Of a stretch of 64,000 nucleotides of DNA, positions 28,976 through 37,890 are shown piece by piece. The notes beneath the pieces were generated by a model. It searched no databases, was not told the DNA's origin, and saw only the letters and a list, made by a program, of their open reading frames with translations. Source of the stretch: an uncultured Pseudomonadales bacterium (GTDB lineage Bacteria > Pseudomonadota > Gammaproteobacteria > Pseudomonadales > Pseudohongiellaceae). The stretch lies in NCBI GenBank assembly GCA_905478195.1, contig CAJQHM010000119.1, positions 1 to 64,000 of the forward strand. The letters run 5' to 3'. Both the position numbers and the translations under genes were made by a program. How positions within the stretch are numbered: the first letter of the stretch is position 1; each line of letters begins with the position of its first letter.

Positions 28976-29419
28976 TCAGCGAGAATATCTCACCCATCCA
29001 GCCGTAGCGGTGTCAAAATTACTGACTTCCTCGCCATAATTATTGAAAATAAGATTAAGAAGATCCTCAGGTTCTAATCTTTCTATCGTGGAGCCAGCAA
29101 GCAACCGGTTGGGATTTCCCCGCACGAAAGCGCGAGGGTTTTTAATTACCAGAGCTTGAATTATTGCATCTCTTTTAATTATCGAAGAATTCCCGTAAAG
29201 CATATTCACTATTCCGCCAAGCGTATCCCCCGCTTGAACTGCATAGGTAGTGCTTTCAATTGAATTCGAAGCCCTATCCGTAATCGTTGAAATTCTTCCT
29301 TCCAGATTCGTATCTTCAAACAGCAATTGCAATGCTTCCTCGATTGGTAGACTTTGCGCCGATGCGCTCGAAGCTATTAGAAAAGTTGAAATCACATAAC
29401 CAAGAATTAATCCCTTCAT
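28976..29419 (-). CDS. Secreted LysM/FimV-like domain protein in the flagellar H-ring operon
   Basis: Signal peptide; TYAVQAGDTLGGIVNMLYGNSSIIKRDAIIQALVIKNPRAFVRGNPNRLLAGSTIERL resembles FimV/LysM. Confidence 0.65.
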   Translation of the reverse strand: MKGLILGYVISTFLIASSASAQSLPIEEALQLLFEDTNLEGRISTITDRASNSIESTTYAVQAGDTLGGIVNMLYGNSSIIKRDAIIQALVIKNPRAFVRGNPNRLLAGSTIERLEPEDLLNLIFNNYGEEVSNFDTATAGWVRYSR

Positions 29420-30558
29420 AATGGCACCACCGAATATCCTGTTAAATTGATGTTTTCTTCGTCAGTCACTCGTATCACCGTATCGTGCTTCCTCAGACTA
29501 ACTACTTTCGCTGTTTTTATATTATCTAAGGTGTCGGAATTGAGCGCATTAACCTCACTGGGTAGCCCTGGGAGGATTAGGAATTGGGTTTCTTGTGTAA
29601 CGCCAGCGTTAAGGCCAGATGGGACAACTAGTTGGTTCGACGTCACAAGCATCGGTTTGTAGTATTCCAATACACACTTATCGATTTCCGCAAATTCATG
29701 GAATTTTCGGCTTATTATACTTCCCAAAAACTCTGCAAGCTCTAAAGCGCTTCCAGAAAAACGGGCTGACTCTTGCGATTGTACATTTGAATCAAAATCA
29801 GGTGTAAATGTAACTGTAACATCTGCGGACAGCTTTCCATTATCTGAAAAACTAAATCCGTCATTGTAGACTCTATCAAAAATATTCAATGAAACGTTGT
29901 ATCCAAAATAGTCAGTTATGGAGTTTAAAGAGTTTTCGGCATAACCGATAAGTGCATTTTTTTGCGCCGGAACGCGCGGGGTTACCAAAATATTTATAAC
30001 GGGGCCTGACCAAGTTTCCACAAGATTTTCTATGCCAATCGGCTTGGCATAAGAGTCGGACAGAGGAACTAAGCTAATGTCAAATTCAGCAAAAACATAA
30101 AGACCTGTTTCATCTTGCGAGTCATTGGCGCTTTCTTCTAACGCTTCGCCGAACCTCTCTGTTTTAACGACGTCATATTGCTGTGCACTATTGCTATTGA
30201 GGCCATTAAGATCTATGTCTACGAAAGTTTTAAAGCTCCTTGGTAGCCTATTAAAATACTTGGTGAGGTAGCATGCATCGCCGTTAGCGTTAGTATCGGA
30301 AGCAGCTTTGTCACTGGCGCTACTTGCATAATGGTTAGGAAAGAATTTACGGGTCGAATAGAATCTGGAATATTGTTTCAGCTCTCCGCTTTTATCGATC
30401 AAAGAAACCGTAGACACACGAGTTTCAGAATTGAGCGATTCTGTTATCAGTTGTCTTTTTATTTCTTCAAGATCTATGGACTCAGCTGACTGCACGAACG
30501 AGCAGCTCGCTAAGGAGAGCAAGCATATCAATAGAAAATTTCTGGTTAATTGCCACAT
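29416..30558 (-). CDS. FlgT-like flagellar assembly/H-ring protein
   Basis: Secreted 380 aa protein downstream of an FlgP-like lipoprotein; C-terminal LVVPSGLNAGVTQETQFLILPG..AKVVSLRKHDTVIRV like FlgT. Confidence 0.65.
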   Translation of the reverse strand: MWQLTRNFLLICLLSLASCSFVQSAESIDLEEIKRQLITESLNSETRVSTVSLIDKSGELKQYSRFYSTRKFFPNHYASSASDKAASDTNANGDACYLTKYFNRLPRSFKTFVDIDLNGLNSNSAQQYDVVKTERFGEALEESANDSQDETGLYVFAEFDISLVPLSDSYAKPIGIENLVETWSGPVINILVTPRVPAQKNALIGYAENSLNSITDYFGYNVSLNIFDRVYNDGFSFSDNGKLSADVTVTFTPDFDSNVQSQESARFSGSALELAEFLGSIISRKFHEFAEIDKCVLEYYKPMLVTSNQLVVPSGLNAGVTQETQFLILPGLPSEVNALNSDTLDNIKTAKVVSLRKHDTVIRVTDEENINLTGYSVVPL

Positions 30559-30565
30559 GATGAAA

Positions 30566-31015
30566 TTACAAGCTTCGAATGTAGTCTCTGCGTATGTTTT
30601 CTATTTGCTTACGTGATAGTGCCACAGTCGTTGCGTATGTATCTTCGGATACTGGCTCAACGCTGACTAATTCGGCACCCATTATTACACCTTCCACTCT
30701 GGAACTGAACTCATCTTCAGCCACTACAAGACTTCCAACCGTGGTATCCGAGTCAAGATAAATTCCATACACATATTCCGCGGCCATCCTATAGGCGTCA
30801 AGCTTTGACGCCCGCACAGCCATAAGCCTTTTGAGCGCAGCGTCGCCTGTTTGGGCGGCGATCGTAGCATAACCGGTGAATTCAAGTTCTTCGATCATTT
30901 CGTCAACAGCATATGCTCTGCTGCCCAGCGGAAGATCTAATTCGACCGCACAAGAAGCAAGAGTGAGATTTAAACAAGCCAATGTGATGAGCCAAGCTTT
31001 ACTATTCTTTCGCAT
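30566..31015 (-). CDS. FlgP-like LPP20-family outer-membrane lipoprotein
   Basis: Lipobox LTLASC; TGYATIAAQTGDAALKRLMAVRASKLDAYRMAAEYVYGIYLDSDTTV..VEGVIMGAELVSVEP. Confidence 0.8.
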   Translation of the reverse strand: MRKNSKAWLITLACLNLTLASCAVELDLPLGSRAYAVDEMIEELEFTGYATIAAQTGDAALKRLMAVRASKLDAYRMAAEYVYGIYLDSDTTVGSLVVAEDEFSSRVEGVIMGAELVSVEPVSEDTYATTVALSRKQIENIRRDYIRSL

Positions 31016-31071
31016 TTTCTTCTCTGAATAATCGTAGTAGGAAATAAGTGTTTAAGTACTGTTAAGTTACT

Positions 31072-31099
31072 AAATCGACAGATTACATAAAAAATATTA
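31072..31099 (-). promoter_or_regulatory. Putative sigma-28 promoter for the flgP-flgT operon (TAATATTT-N12-GTCGATTT)
   Basis: Same motif, about 57 nt upstream of the flgP-like gene. Confidence 0.6.
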
Positions 31100-31117
31100 A
31101 TTCATTCAGTCTAGCGA

Positions 31118-31133
31118 TGGCATGATCCTTGCT
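31118..31133 (+). promoter_or_regulatory. Putative sigma-54 promoter for flhA (TGGCATGATCCTTGCT)
   Basis: GG-N10-GC spacing and TTGCT -12; about 70 nt upstream of flhA. Confidence 0.75.
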
Positions 31134-31200
31134 CCCTTAGTATATCTCGCTAAACAAGATTTAAATATTCCTATAACCATCTGTAATTATTGAATTTTTT

Positions 31201-33315
31201 ATGACCACATTAGTGTCACAATTACGTCAGTTTCCGATAAAGGCAGCTCTGAGCAATGCAGGCCTACCTATAGCTATCGTCGCTATCCTCGCTATGCTGG
31301 TGGTCCCTCTTCCTTCATTCGCTTTGGACATTCTCTTTACCTTTAACATTATGGCCGGCCTGATTGTAGTTATGATTTGTGTCAATATTTCCCGGCCGCT
31401 CGATTTCTCAGCATTCCCAATTGTGCTACTCCTTACAACAATGCTTCGGCTCAGCTTGAATGTTGCGTCGACCCGTGTCGTCTTGGTTAGAGGTCATGAG
31501 GGGCCAGACGCAGCCGGTGCAGTAATTGAAGCATTTGGAGAATTCGTGATTGGTGGGAATTACGTCGTGGGTTTTATAATCTTTATAATCCTTATGATCA
31601 TAAATTTCGTCGTTGTAACAAAAGGCGCGGGCAGAACTTCAGAGGTAATAGCACGATTCACTCTTGACGCTTTGCCAGGTAAACAAATGGCAATCGATGC
31701 GGACTTAAATGCTGGGGTTATCGACCAAGAGGCCGCGATGAACCGAAGAGCAGAAGTTGCGCAAGAATCCGACTTCTTTGGATCCATGGATGGCGCGTCC
31801 AAATTCGTTCGCGGTGATGCTATTGCGGGAATACTCATCTTATTTATAAATATCTTTGGAGGCTTAATAGTTGGAACCGCTCAGAATGGATTAAGCTTGC
31901 AGGCAGCGACTGAGATTTATGTGCTTCTGACTATCGGAGACGGATTGGTAGCACAAATTCCTGCCCTTTTGCTTTCACTATCAACGGCAATTGTAGTCAC
32001 AAGGGTCACAACAACAGAATCAGCTGGAGAACAAGCCAAGTCGCAGCTCTCACAGAGAGTTCCCCTGCTGGTGTCTGGGGCTATTCTTACGGGCCTCGGA
32101 TTGATTCCGGGCATGCCCCATTTAGTGTTTTTAGCTGCAGGATTATCCCTTTTAGTAGTAGGATATTATCAACAACCAAGCCAGCAGAGTATCTCTCGCC
32201 AAGAAATTCAAAACCGAGAGAATAATATTGAGGTGGAAGACGCGGAAGAAGTCCAGTGGTCTGATATTGAGCCTATTGACCCAATCGGATTGGAATTAGG
32301 TTATGGGCTTATCCCGCTTGTCGACGGGGAAGGAGGAGGAACCCTCCTCACTAGAATAAAGGGGATCCGAAAGAAAATTTCAACAGAGCTTGGTTTTCTT
32401 GTTCAGCCGATTAGGATCAGAGACAATTTGGAATTAGACCCATTCTCTTATCAAATAACGGTCAAAGGCTCTATAAGAGGTGCGGGGGTAGTTAAGATTG
32501 GAAAGGAGCTGGCAATTAACTCAGGAGACGCCTCGCTTGACTTAGATGAGCCATCAGTTAAGGAGCCTGCTTTCGGCTTAGAGGCTTATTGGATCGAACC
32601 TTCAATGTCAGACATGGCGCGCACAGCCGGGTATACGGTAGTTGACGCCTCCACTGTCATTGCAACCCACGTTAATTCTATTCTTAAATCTAACTCAAAT
32701 GAACTACTGGGGCATGACGAAACCCAAGAAATCATTGAGCGTGTGGCGGAGAAGTCGCCAAAGTTAATAGAGGAGTTAGTACCCAACAAACTCAGTGCAA
32801 TTGTCATCATGCAAGTGCTGAAAAATTTACTTACAGAGACCATTCCAATTAGAGATTTAGGCACTATATTCGACGCTTTGTTAACCGAAAGTGCGAGAAC
32901 CCAATCCGCTGACGATCTAACCGAAGCCATAAGACCAAGAATCTCAAGACAAATTTTACAAAACCTAGTCGATCACTCTGAAAGGCTAGACGTTTTAACA
33001 TTAGACCCATCTTTAGAACAAATGATAGGCGCAGCACTAGCAAAAGCCTCAGAGCCAGGCCAAATAATGCTCGACCCTGCCGTTCTTGAGAATATGCTTA
33101 GCTCAATATCCCAGGCGAAAGAAGAAATAGAGAACCAAGGTAAGCCAGCTATATTAATTACTGCGCCCAAAATCCGACCATGGCTTTCTCGAGTTATAAA
33201 TATGAGAATGCAGAATTTCACCGTTCTATCTTACACAGAGATCCCTGAGGACCAAGATATAGCAGTTGTTTCGAAGATAACGACTACACAAAATAGTACA
33301 GAGGATGCTGTATAA
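31201..33315 (+). CDS. flhA: Flagellar export apparatus protein FlhA
   Basis: 704 aa; FHIPEP signature region RLSLNVASTRVVL, GRTSEVIARFTLDALPGKQMAIDADLNAGVID. Confidence 0.97.
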   Translation: MTTLVSQLRQFPIKAALSNAGLPIAIVAILAMLVVPLPSFALDILFTFNIMAGLIVVMICVNISRPLDFSAFPIVLLLTTMLRLSLNVASTRVVLVRGHEGPDAAGAVIEAFGEFVIGGNYVVGFIIFIILMIINFVVVTKGAGRTSEVIARFTLDALPGKQMAIDADLNAGVIDQEAAMNRRAEVAQESDFFGSMDGASKFVRGDAIAGILILFINIFGGLIVGTAQNGLSLQAATEIYVLLTIGDGLVAQIPALLLSLSTAIVVTRVTTTESAGEQAKSQLSQRVPLLVSGAILTGLGLIPGMPHLVFLAAGLSLLVVGYYQQPSQQSISRQEIQNRENNIEVEDAEEVQWSDIEPIDPIGLELGYGLIPLVDGEGGGTLLTRIKGIRKKISTELGFLVQPIRIRDNLELDPFSYQITVKGSIRGAGVVKIGKELAINSGDASLDLDEPSVKEPAFGLEAYWIEPSMSDMARTAGYTVVDASTVIATHVNSILKSNSNELLGHDETQEIIERVAEKSPKLIEELVPNKLSAIVIMQVLKNLLTETIPIRDLGTIFDALLTESARTQSADDLTEAIRPRISRQILQNLVDHSERLDVLTLDPSLEQMIGAALAKASEPGQIMLDPAVLENMLSSISQAKEEIENQGKPAILITAPKIRPWLSRVINMRMQNFTVLSYTEIPEDQDIAVVSKITTTQNSTEDAV

Positions 33316-34256
33316 TGTTTATCGAGATATTTGAATCAAACTCATTAAGCGCTGTCCACAAATTAGCTAGAGACAAGTACGGCGATGACATTTTTATCGT
33401 TAGGTGCTTTCAAGAAAAAGAAAGATTCAAAATATTAGTGGCTTGCGACGGACAACATGAGAATTTAAGCAGAGCTAATTTAAATAATCTTAAGGGAAGC
33501 GTAGATGCTCTTTCAAAAGCTGAGAGCCAAGAAAATGATGACAACTATACGAAACCTAATCTCATACAAGATGAGGCAAGCAGAAAATTATCTATACTAG
33601 AAATGATTCCTAAAGAGAAGACTATAAACTTTAGAGATAAACGAATTATTTTTTTTGAGAATGAGGCCCAACGGCTCAGATTCAGTAAAGCGCTTCATAA
33701 AAGTGCCTCAGGTTTCGATTTTGTACATTTACTCGGTAAGAAAAGCGTAGAAACCATAAAGCTCAGTGCAGCAAGCCCTCGCGATTATTCAATTGATTCA
33801 ATGGATGGCTTATTAAAATATATCATTAGCCAACCGCGAGAGTCAGTCGTTGTCGGGACTGCGTTACTAAATGAACTAGCCAATATAGACGACAAGGTTC
33901 ACCCGGCAGATTTAAAAATGACGGTTGCTATTTCAGAATCTTCTGTAAATCATTTTTACTTAAATAAAGAATGCAAAGACATAGACGAGATATTCATTAC
34001 AGATTTAAATGAGGACAGTAACTATCTGAACATTGGAGCGCTATTCGCCAAATCAAACATTCCGCCTTCACTTGGTTTAACGAGAGATCCATTCGGCCGG
34101 TTTATAACTTTGAATCGAGATGTTATTATTTCGAAAGCTAAGAAACTAAGTAGTGAAAAATTGCTAGATCCTGCGATCGAACTCAAATTAGCCCTAAGCA
34201 AACTTTCAAGAAGTATGGAGGCTCCGAATGAGAGCTATCACCACAGCCGTAGCTAG
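33315..34256 (+). CDS. FlhF-like protein lacking a recognisable GTPase P-loop
   Basis: flhA-[this]-flhG-fliA context; N-terminal FIEIFESNSLSAVHKLARDKYGDDIFIVRCFQ like the FlhF N-domain; C-terminal DEIFITDLNEDSNYLNIGALFAKSNIPPSLGLTRD aligns with FlhF TKLDE...; no GxxGxGKT. Confidence 0.65.
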   Translation: MFIEIFESNSLSAVHKLARDKYGDDIFIVRCFQEKERFKILVACDGQHENLSRANLNNLKGSVDALSKAESQENDDNYTKPNLIQDEASRKLSILEMIPKEKTINFRDKRIIFFENEAQRLRFSKALHKSASGFDFVHLLGKKSVETIKLSAASPRDYSIDSMDGLLKYIISQPRESVVVGTALLNELANIDDKVHPADLKMTVAISESSVNHFYLNKECKDIDEIFITDLNEDSNYLNIGALFAKSNIPPSLGLTRDPFGRFITLNRDVIISKAKKLSSEKLLDPAIELKLALSKLSRSMEAPNESYHHSRS

Positions 34257-35004
34257 CGGAAAAGGAGGAAGTGGTAAGACTACTTTTTCTATTAATCTCG
34301 CATGCTCTCTTGCCCAGGCCGGCAAGAAAGTTCTTATTTTTGATGCAGATGTTGGAACTGCCAACGTCCATATTGCATTCAGGAAAAAAATTACCAACAC
34401 ATTAATTGATGTAATACAGGGTACTGCAGAGATCCAGGAAACGATTCAAAAACTCACACCTAATATTGATTTAATAAGCGGTGGGTCTGGATACACTGAC
34501 TTCATTAATTTAGGAATTGATAAAATACATCTAACAATCCGGGCTTTCGCAGCGCTCGAAGGAATTTACGACCACTTAATAATTGATTTACCAGCTGGGA
34601 TTTCTGAAATAGTAGTAGAGATCATGAAAGCTAGTGATAACAATTTTATAATAGGAAATAATGATCCATCTTCTGTTGCAGATGCTTTCGCTCTTTTAAA
34701 GGTACTAAAATCGCATCAGGAAAAAATGAATATTATATTTACTGCCAATAAGGTTGAGACTCTTAGTGAAGCAAAGGCTCTCCATCAGAAAATTAACTCG
34801 CTCACAGAAAAGTATATAAATTTATCCTTGCGGTTCTTAGGAGGTATCACGGCAAGTAAAGACTACGATTTTAGTTGGTCGTCTGGAATACCTTGCTGTT
34901 TAGAGGATACAACATCAAAGGCGAGCACTGAATTCCGTTCAATCTCTAAAGGTCTTGATCAACCAGCCGAAAGATCGTGTAGCGGCATTACGTTTGCTCT
35001 CTGA
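34228..35004 (+). CDS. flhG: MinD-like ATPase FlhG/FleN
   Basis: SGKGGSGKTTFSINLACSLAQAGKKVLIFDADVGTANVHI; DHLIIDLPAGIS; context. Confidence 0.85.
   Translation: MRAITTAVASGKGGSGKTTFSINLACSLAQAGKKVLIFDADVGTANVHIAFRKKITNTLIDVIQGTAEIQETIQKLTPNIDLISGGSGYTDFINLGIDKIHLTIRAFAALEGIYDHLIIDLPAGISEIVVEIMKASDNNFIIGNNDPSSVADAFALLKVLKSHQEKMNIIFTANKVETLSEAKALHQKINSLTEKYINLSLRFLGGITASKDYDFSWSSGIPCCLEDTTSKASTEFRSISKGLDQPAERSCSGITFAL
34982..34998 (+). promoter_or_regulatory. Possible sigma-54 promoter for fliA (CGGCATTACGTTTGCTC)
   Basis: GG-N10-GC spacing inside the 3' end of flhG, about 25 nt upstream of fliA. Confidence 0.4.
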
Positions 35005-35022
35005 ATAAGCCTAATTATAAAA

Positions 35023-35724
35023 ATGAACCCATATTCCGACCATCAAAGTTCAAACAAATCAGAGCTGCTAGAGCTCGGACTTCCTATTGTCACCAGAACA
35101 GCACACTATCTTCGTGGCCGAGTCCCAGATCATGTCAGTATAGAAGACATGATTCAAATAGGGACGATCGGTCTAATGGAGGCTGAGGCGGCATTCGACC
35201 AAAGTACTGGTGTAAAATTTGTTGACTTTGCTAAACAGAGGGTTAGGGGAGCGATATTAGATGAAGTAAGAAAACAAAGTAGCATAAGCCGACTAGCAAT
35301 AAAAAATAGGCAAGCCCATGCGGAAGCTGATAAAAAATTACAGCAAAGTTTAGGTCGCGAGCCAAGAAATTCTGAAGTCGCGGTAGAGCTAGGAATAACA
35401 CTGGCAGAATATGAGAAACAACGCGTTCATGCAGAACGATTTCAAATAGACAATTACTTCCAAGGGACTGCAGAGCTGGATGAGCTTGTATCAGAAAACG
35501 AAGGAAATCCTTTTAATCATATAAACGACGATGATTCAATTAATTTCGTTAAGTCTGCAATAGCTAATTTACCTGAACGTGAGAGGCTTATAATTAATCT
35601 GTATTACGTCGAAGAAATGAATATGCGAGAAATCTCTGAGATTATCGGAGTAAATGAGTCACGAATCAGTCAGCTTCTGAAAGAAATAGTATCGACCCTA
35701 AGAAACAAACTGGTTACTGAGTAA
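35023..35724 (+). CDS. fliA: RNA polymerase sigma-28 factor FliA
   Basis: LPIVTRTAHYLRGRVPDHVSIEDMIQIGTIGLMEA; LPERERLIINLYYVEEMNMREISEIIGVNESRISQL. Confidence 0.95.
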   Translation: MNPYSDHQSSNKSELLELGLPIVTRTAHYLRGRVPDHVSIEDMIQIGTIGLMEAEAAFDQSTGVKFVDFAKQRVRGAILDEVRKQSSISRLAIKNRQAHAEADKKLQQSLGREPRNSEVAVELGITLAEYEKQRVHAERFQIDNYFQGTAELDELVSENEGNPFNHINDDDSINFVKSAIANLPERERLIINLYYVEEMNMREISEIIGVNESRISQLLKEIVSTLRNKLVTE

Positions 35725-35726
35725 TT

Positions 35727-36206
35727 ATGTTCGGATTCGGGAAAAAAAAGGAATCTAACGCGCAAGCTAAAGCTGAGATGTTTTTTGAAAAATACACTCA
35801 AAAACAAAATCATTCTTTTAGCAATAAGTCGATAAGACTAATAATAATTCACGCATTGAGAAAACATATAGAAAAAGTATTATTCGCAGGCATAGAGGCG
35901 GGGCAAGAGTTTAAAGAGAAAAAACTTCTCGCAGTGTTGCACCCTGACTTGGAAGAACCAGAAAAGCCGACTTTCGATACCCCTTACCAAATAATATCTA
36001 CCAAAGCTGGTCCGGTGACATCTTATTTACCGGCAGAGTTATCGTCTGAGATCTTCAACTTCGGGCTAGCCTTCGCTGATTCCAAAATAGATGTGTTACA
36101 CGTAAAAGAATCGCTTCAAGCAATCATGGACGACCTAGCGCGCAGCCTAGGTATTTCAGTTGAAATGAAGATTTTAGCTGACACGGAGCTGGAAAATATC
36201 CAATAA
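35727..36206 (+). CDS. Conserved-looking hypothetical protein in the fliA operon
   Basis: 159 aa ORF, ATG 3 nt after the fliA stop; no family recognised. Confidence 0.7.
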   Translation: MFGFGKKKESNAQAKAEMFFEKYTQKQNHSFSNKSIRLIIIHALRKHIEKVLFAGIEAGQEFKEKKLLAVLHPDLEEPEKPTFDTPYQIISTKAGPVTSYLPAELSSEIFNFGLAFADSKIDVLHVKESLQAIMDDLARSLGISVEMKILADTELENIQ

Positions 36207-36259
36207 GTGAAGTAACCTCATTTACTAATAGAAATGCAATAGATGGCATCTAAAAACGA

Positions 36260-36865
36260 ATGAACACTTCTATTTTCCTCTTAATCGTTTTGCTGACCGT
36301 AATGATGGTGGTGCTCATTGCGTTAACCGTATACTTATTGGACAAATTGAGGGTTCTGGAAAGCTCTCTGATATCTCTAAATAAATTAGACTTCCGGTCA
36401 GGTCGAAATCAGCAGGCAGCTACAACAAATAACCTCAGTGCAATACAAGACCCCTACTTTTACGGTCTGACAGGACAAAAGCTGTGGCAAGTACTTGAGG
36501 CCAACGCTGATTCTGATTTTACTCAGGTTGAGATTGAAGAAGTCAGAAGTCGGTTTATAGCAGTATTGTCTAGAGCGTTGACTATAATCAAAGATACCCA
36601 TCCAAATCAGTTAGCCAACACAATAACTGAAGACTCCGACGGTTGGGGTGTATTCCTAAGAACCCTTAGGGGCTCTATCACTGTTTGGATTCCGGTAGAG
36701 ATCGTATCTCAACTCCAGAACTTATCAAATTTAGCGATGTCATCCACCGAGCGAGAATTAGTCAACGAATCAGACAAGATAGTTGAAACTATATTTCAAA
36801 GAATAAATGCTTCGGCGGCACCACAGGGGACAAAGACGGCTATTGCTCAATCTTTAACAATTTAG
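36260..36865 (+). CDS. Hypothetical single-TM protein in the fliA operon
   Basis: 201 aa; N-terminal TM (IFLLIVLLTVMMVVLIALTVYLL); no family recognised. Confidence 0.65.
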   Translation: MNTSIFLLIVLLTVMMVVLIALTVYLLDKLRVLESSLISLNKLDFRSGRNQQAATTNNLSAIQDPYFYGLTGQKLWQVLEANADSDFTQVEIEEVRSRFIAVLSRALTIIKDTHPNQLANTITEDSDGWGVFLRTLRGSITVWIPVEIVSQLQNLSNLAMSSTERELVNESDKIVETIFQRINASAAPQGTKTAIAQSLTI

Positions 36866-36877
36866 TTAGGCGAAATA

Positions 36878-37822
36878 TTATAACTCGGCTTCTGAACGGG
36901 AGAAGCGCACTCCTTCGATCCTTTTCGACGCATCTCCACCTTCAACCGGAGCGAGATCCTGTAATACTTCGAGATATTTTTCTTGCTCTAGAACCAAAAG
37001 AGCTTGAACTATACTATTGAGCTCCTCGATAGATTCTGATGCCGATGTTAGCTGCTGTACCCTACTGTCGTTAGCAATCATCTGATTTTCTAGGTCACTT
37101 AATCTTCCAACTATCGACTGTATTGAATCAGAAAGACCAACGAGTGATTGATAGTCATATTGGTTCGCTTCATTAATCGTATTGGCTAGTTGAGAAGACG
37201 ACTCGAACTGTCTGCTCGCGCTGTCTTCTAATGCTTGGCCTAAGGCTTCTAGTGCTATCCTACTCTCGACCATCATTCCGGACACATTATTCTGCAGGGA
37301 AGAAATGCTATCTTGAGTCAACTCAAGATACTCAACCCCAGTATTAAGATCAGTAATCTGCTCCATCATGGCTTCACTTAATGACATGAATTGCCGATTA
37401 AAACCACCGATTGTCGCCGCTGCTATTGCAACAATAATGGCAGAAATGACAACACCTGCAACGGCGATAACCGCACTTCCAATGGAGTATAATCTTTGCT
37501 TTTCGACAGTTCTGCTTGCCGATCCGATCAAAACCTCAATGTTCGTATGATGTTCATCTAGCAACATGATACGGTCGTCCAGCTTTCTTAACGATGATGT
37601 GATAGATCCGGCAAATGATACGAATTCGGTCGAATACTGTGATTCATCGATATTCTGTTCTTCAGTTGAAGTTTCTGTTTTTTCGGGTATGGCGCTACTC
37701 TCCGCAGCAAGAACCGGAGAAGAATCAGAGCCGGGATCCATTTCACCGATGGTCGGATCCTTTCTGGATTTCGCGCTTTTTTTCTTCGCAGCCGCGTTTG
37801 CTGTAGTTTTTTTCTTTGCCAT
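36878..37822 (-). CDS. Membrane coiled-coil protein with Lys/Ala-rich N-terminus
   Basis: 314 aa; MAKKKTTANAAAKKKSAKSRKD; one TM (SIGSAVIAVAGVVISAIIVAIAAATIGGF); C-terminal predicted coiled coil. Confidence 0.75.
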   Translation of the reverse strand: MAKKKTTANAAAKKKSAKSRKDPTIGEMDPGSDSSPVLAAESSAIPEKTETSTEEQNIDESQYSTEFVSFAGSITSSLRKLDDRIMLLDEHHTNIEVLIGSASRTVEKQRLYSIGSAVIAVAGVVISAIIVAIAAATIGGFNRQFMSLSEAMMEQITDLNTGVEYLELTQDSISSLQNNVSGMMVESRIALEALGQALEDSASRQFESSSQLANTINEANQYDYQSLVGLSDSIQSIVGRLSDLENQMIANDSRVQQLTSASESIEELNSIVQALLVLEQEKYLEVLQDLAPVEGGDASKRIEGVRFSRSEAEL

Positions 37823-37890
37823 ATTTCATCACCCTTGATGTGGAACGTCGGCGGCGATCGATGCTGAGCCATCTTACCTTGACCTCTTTT

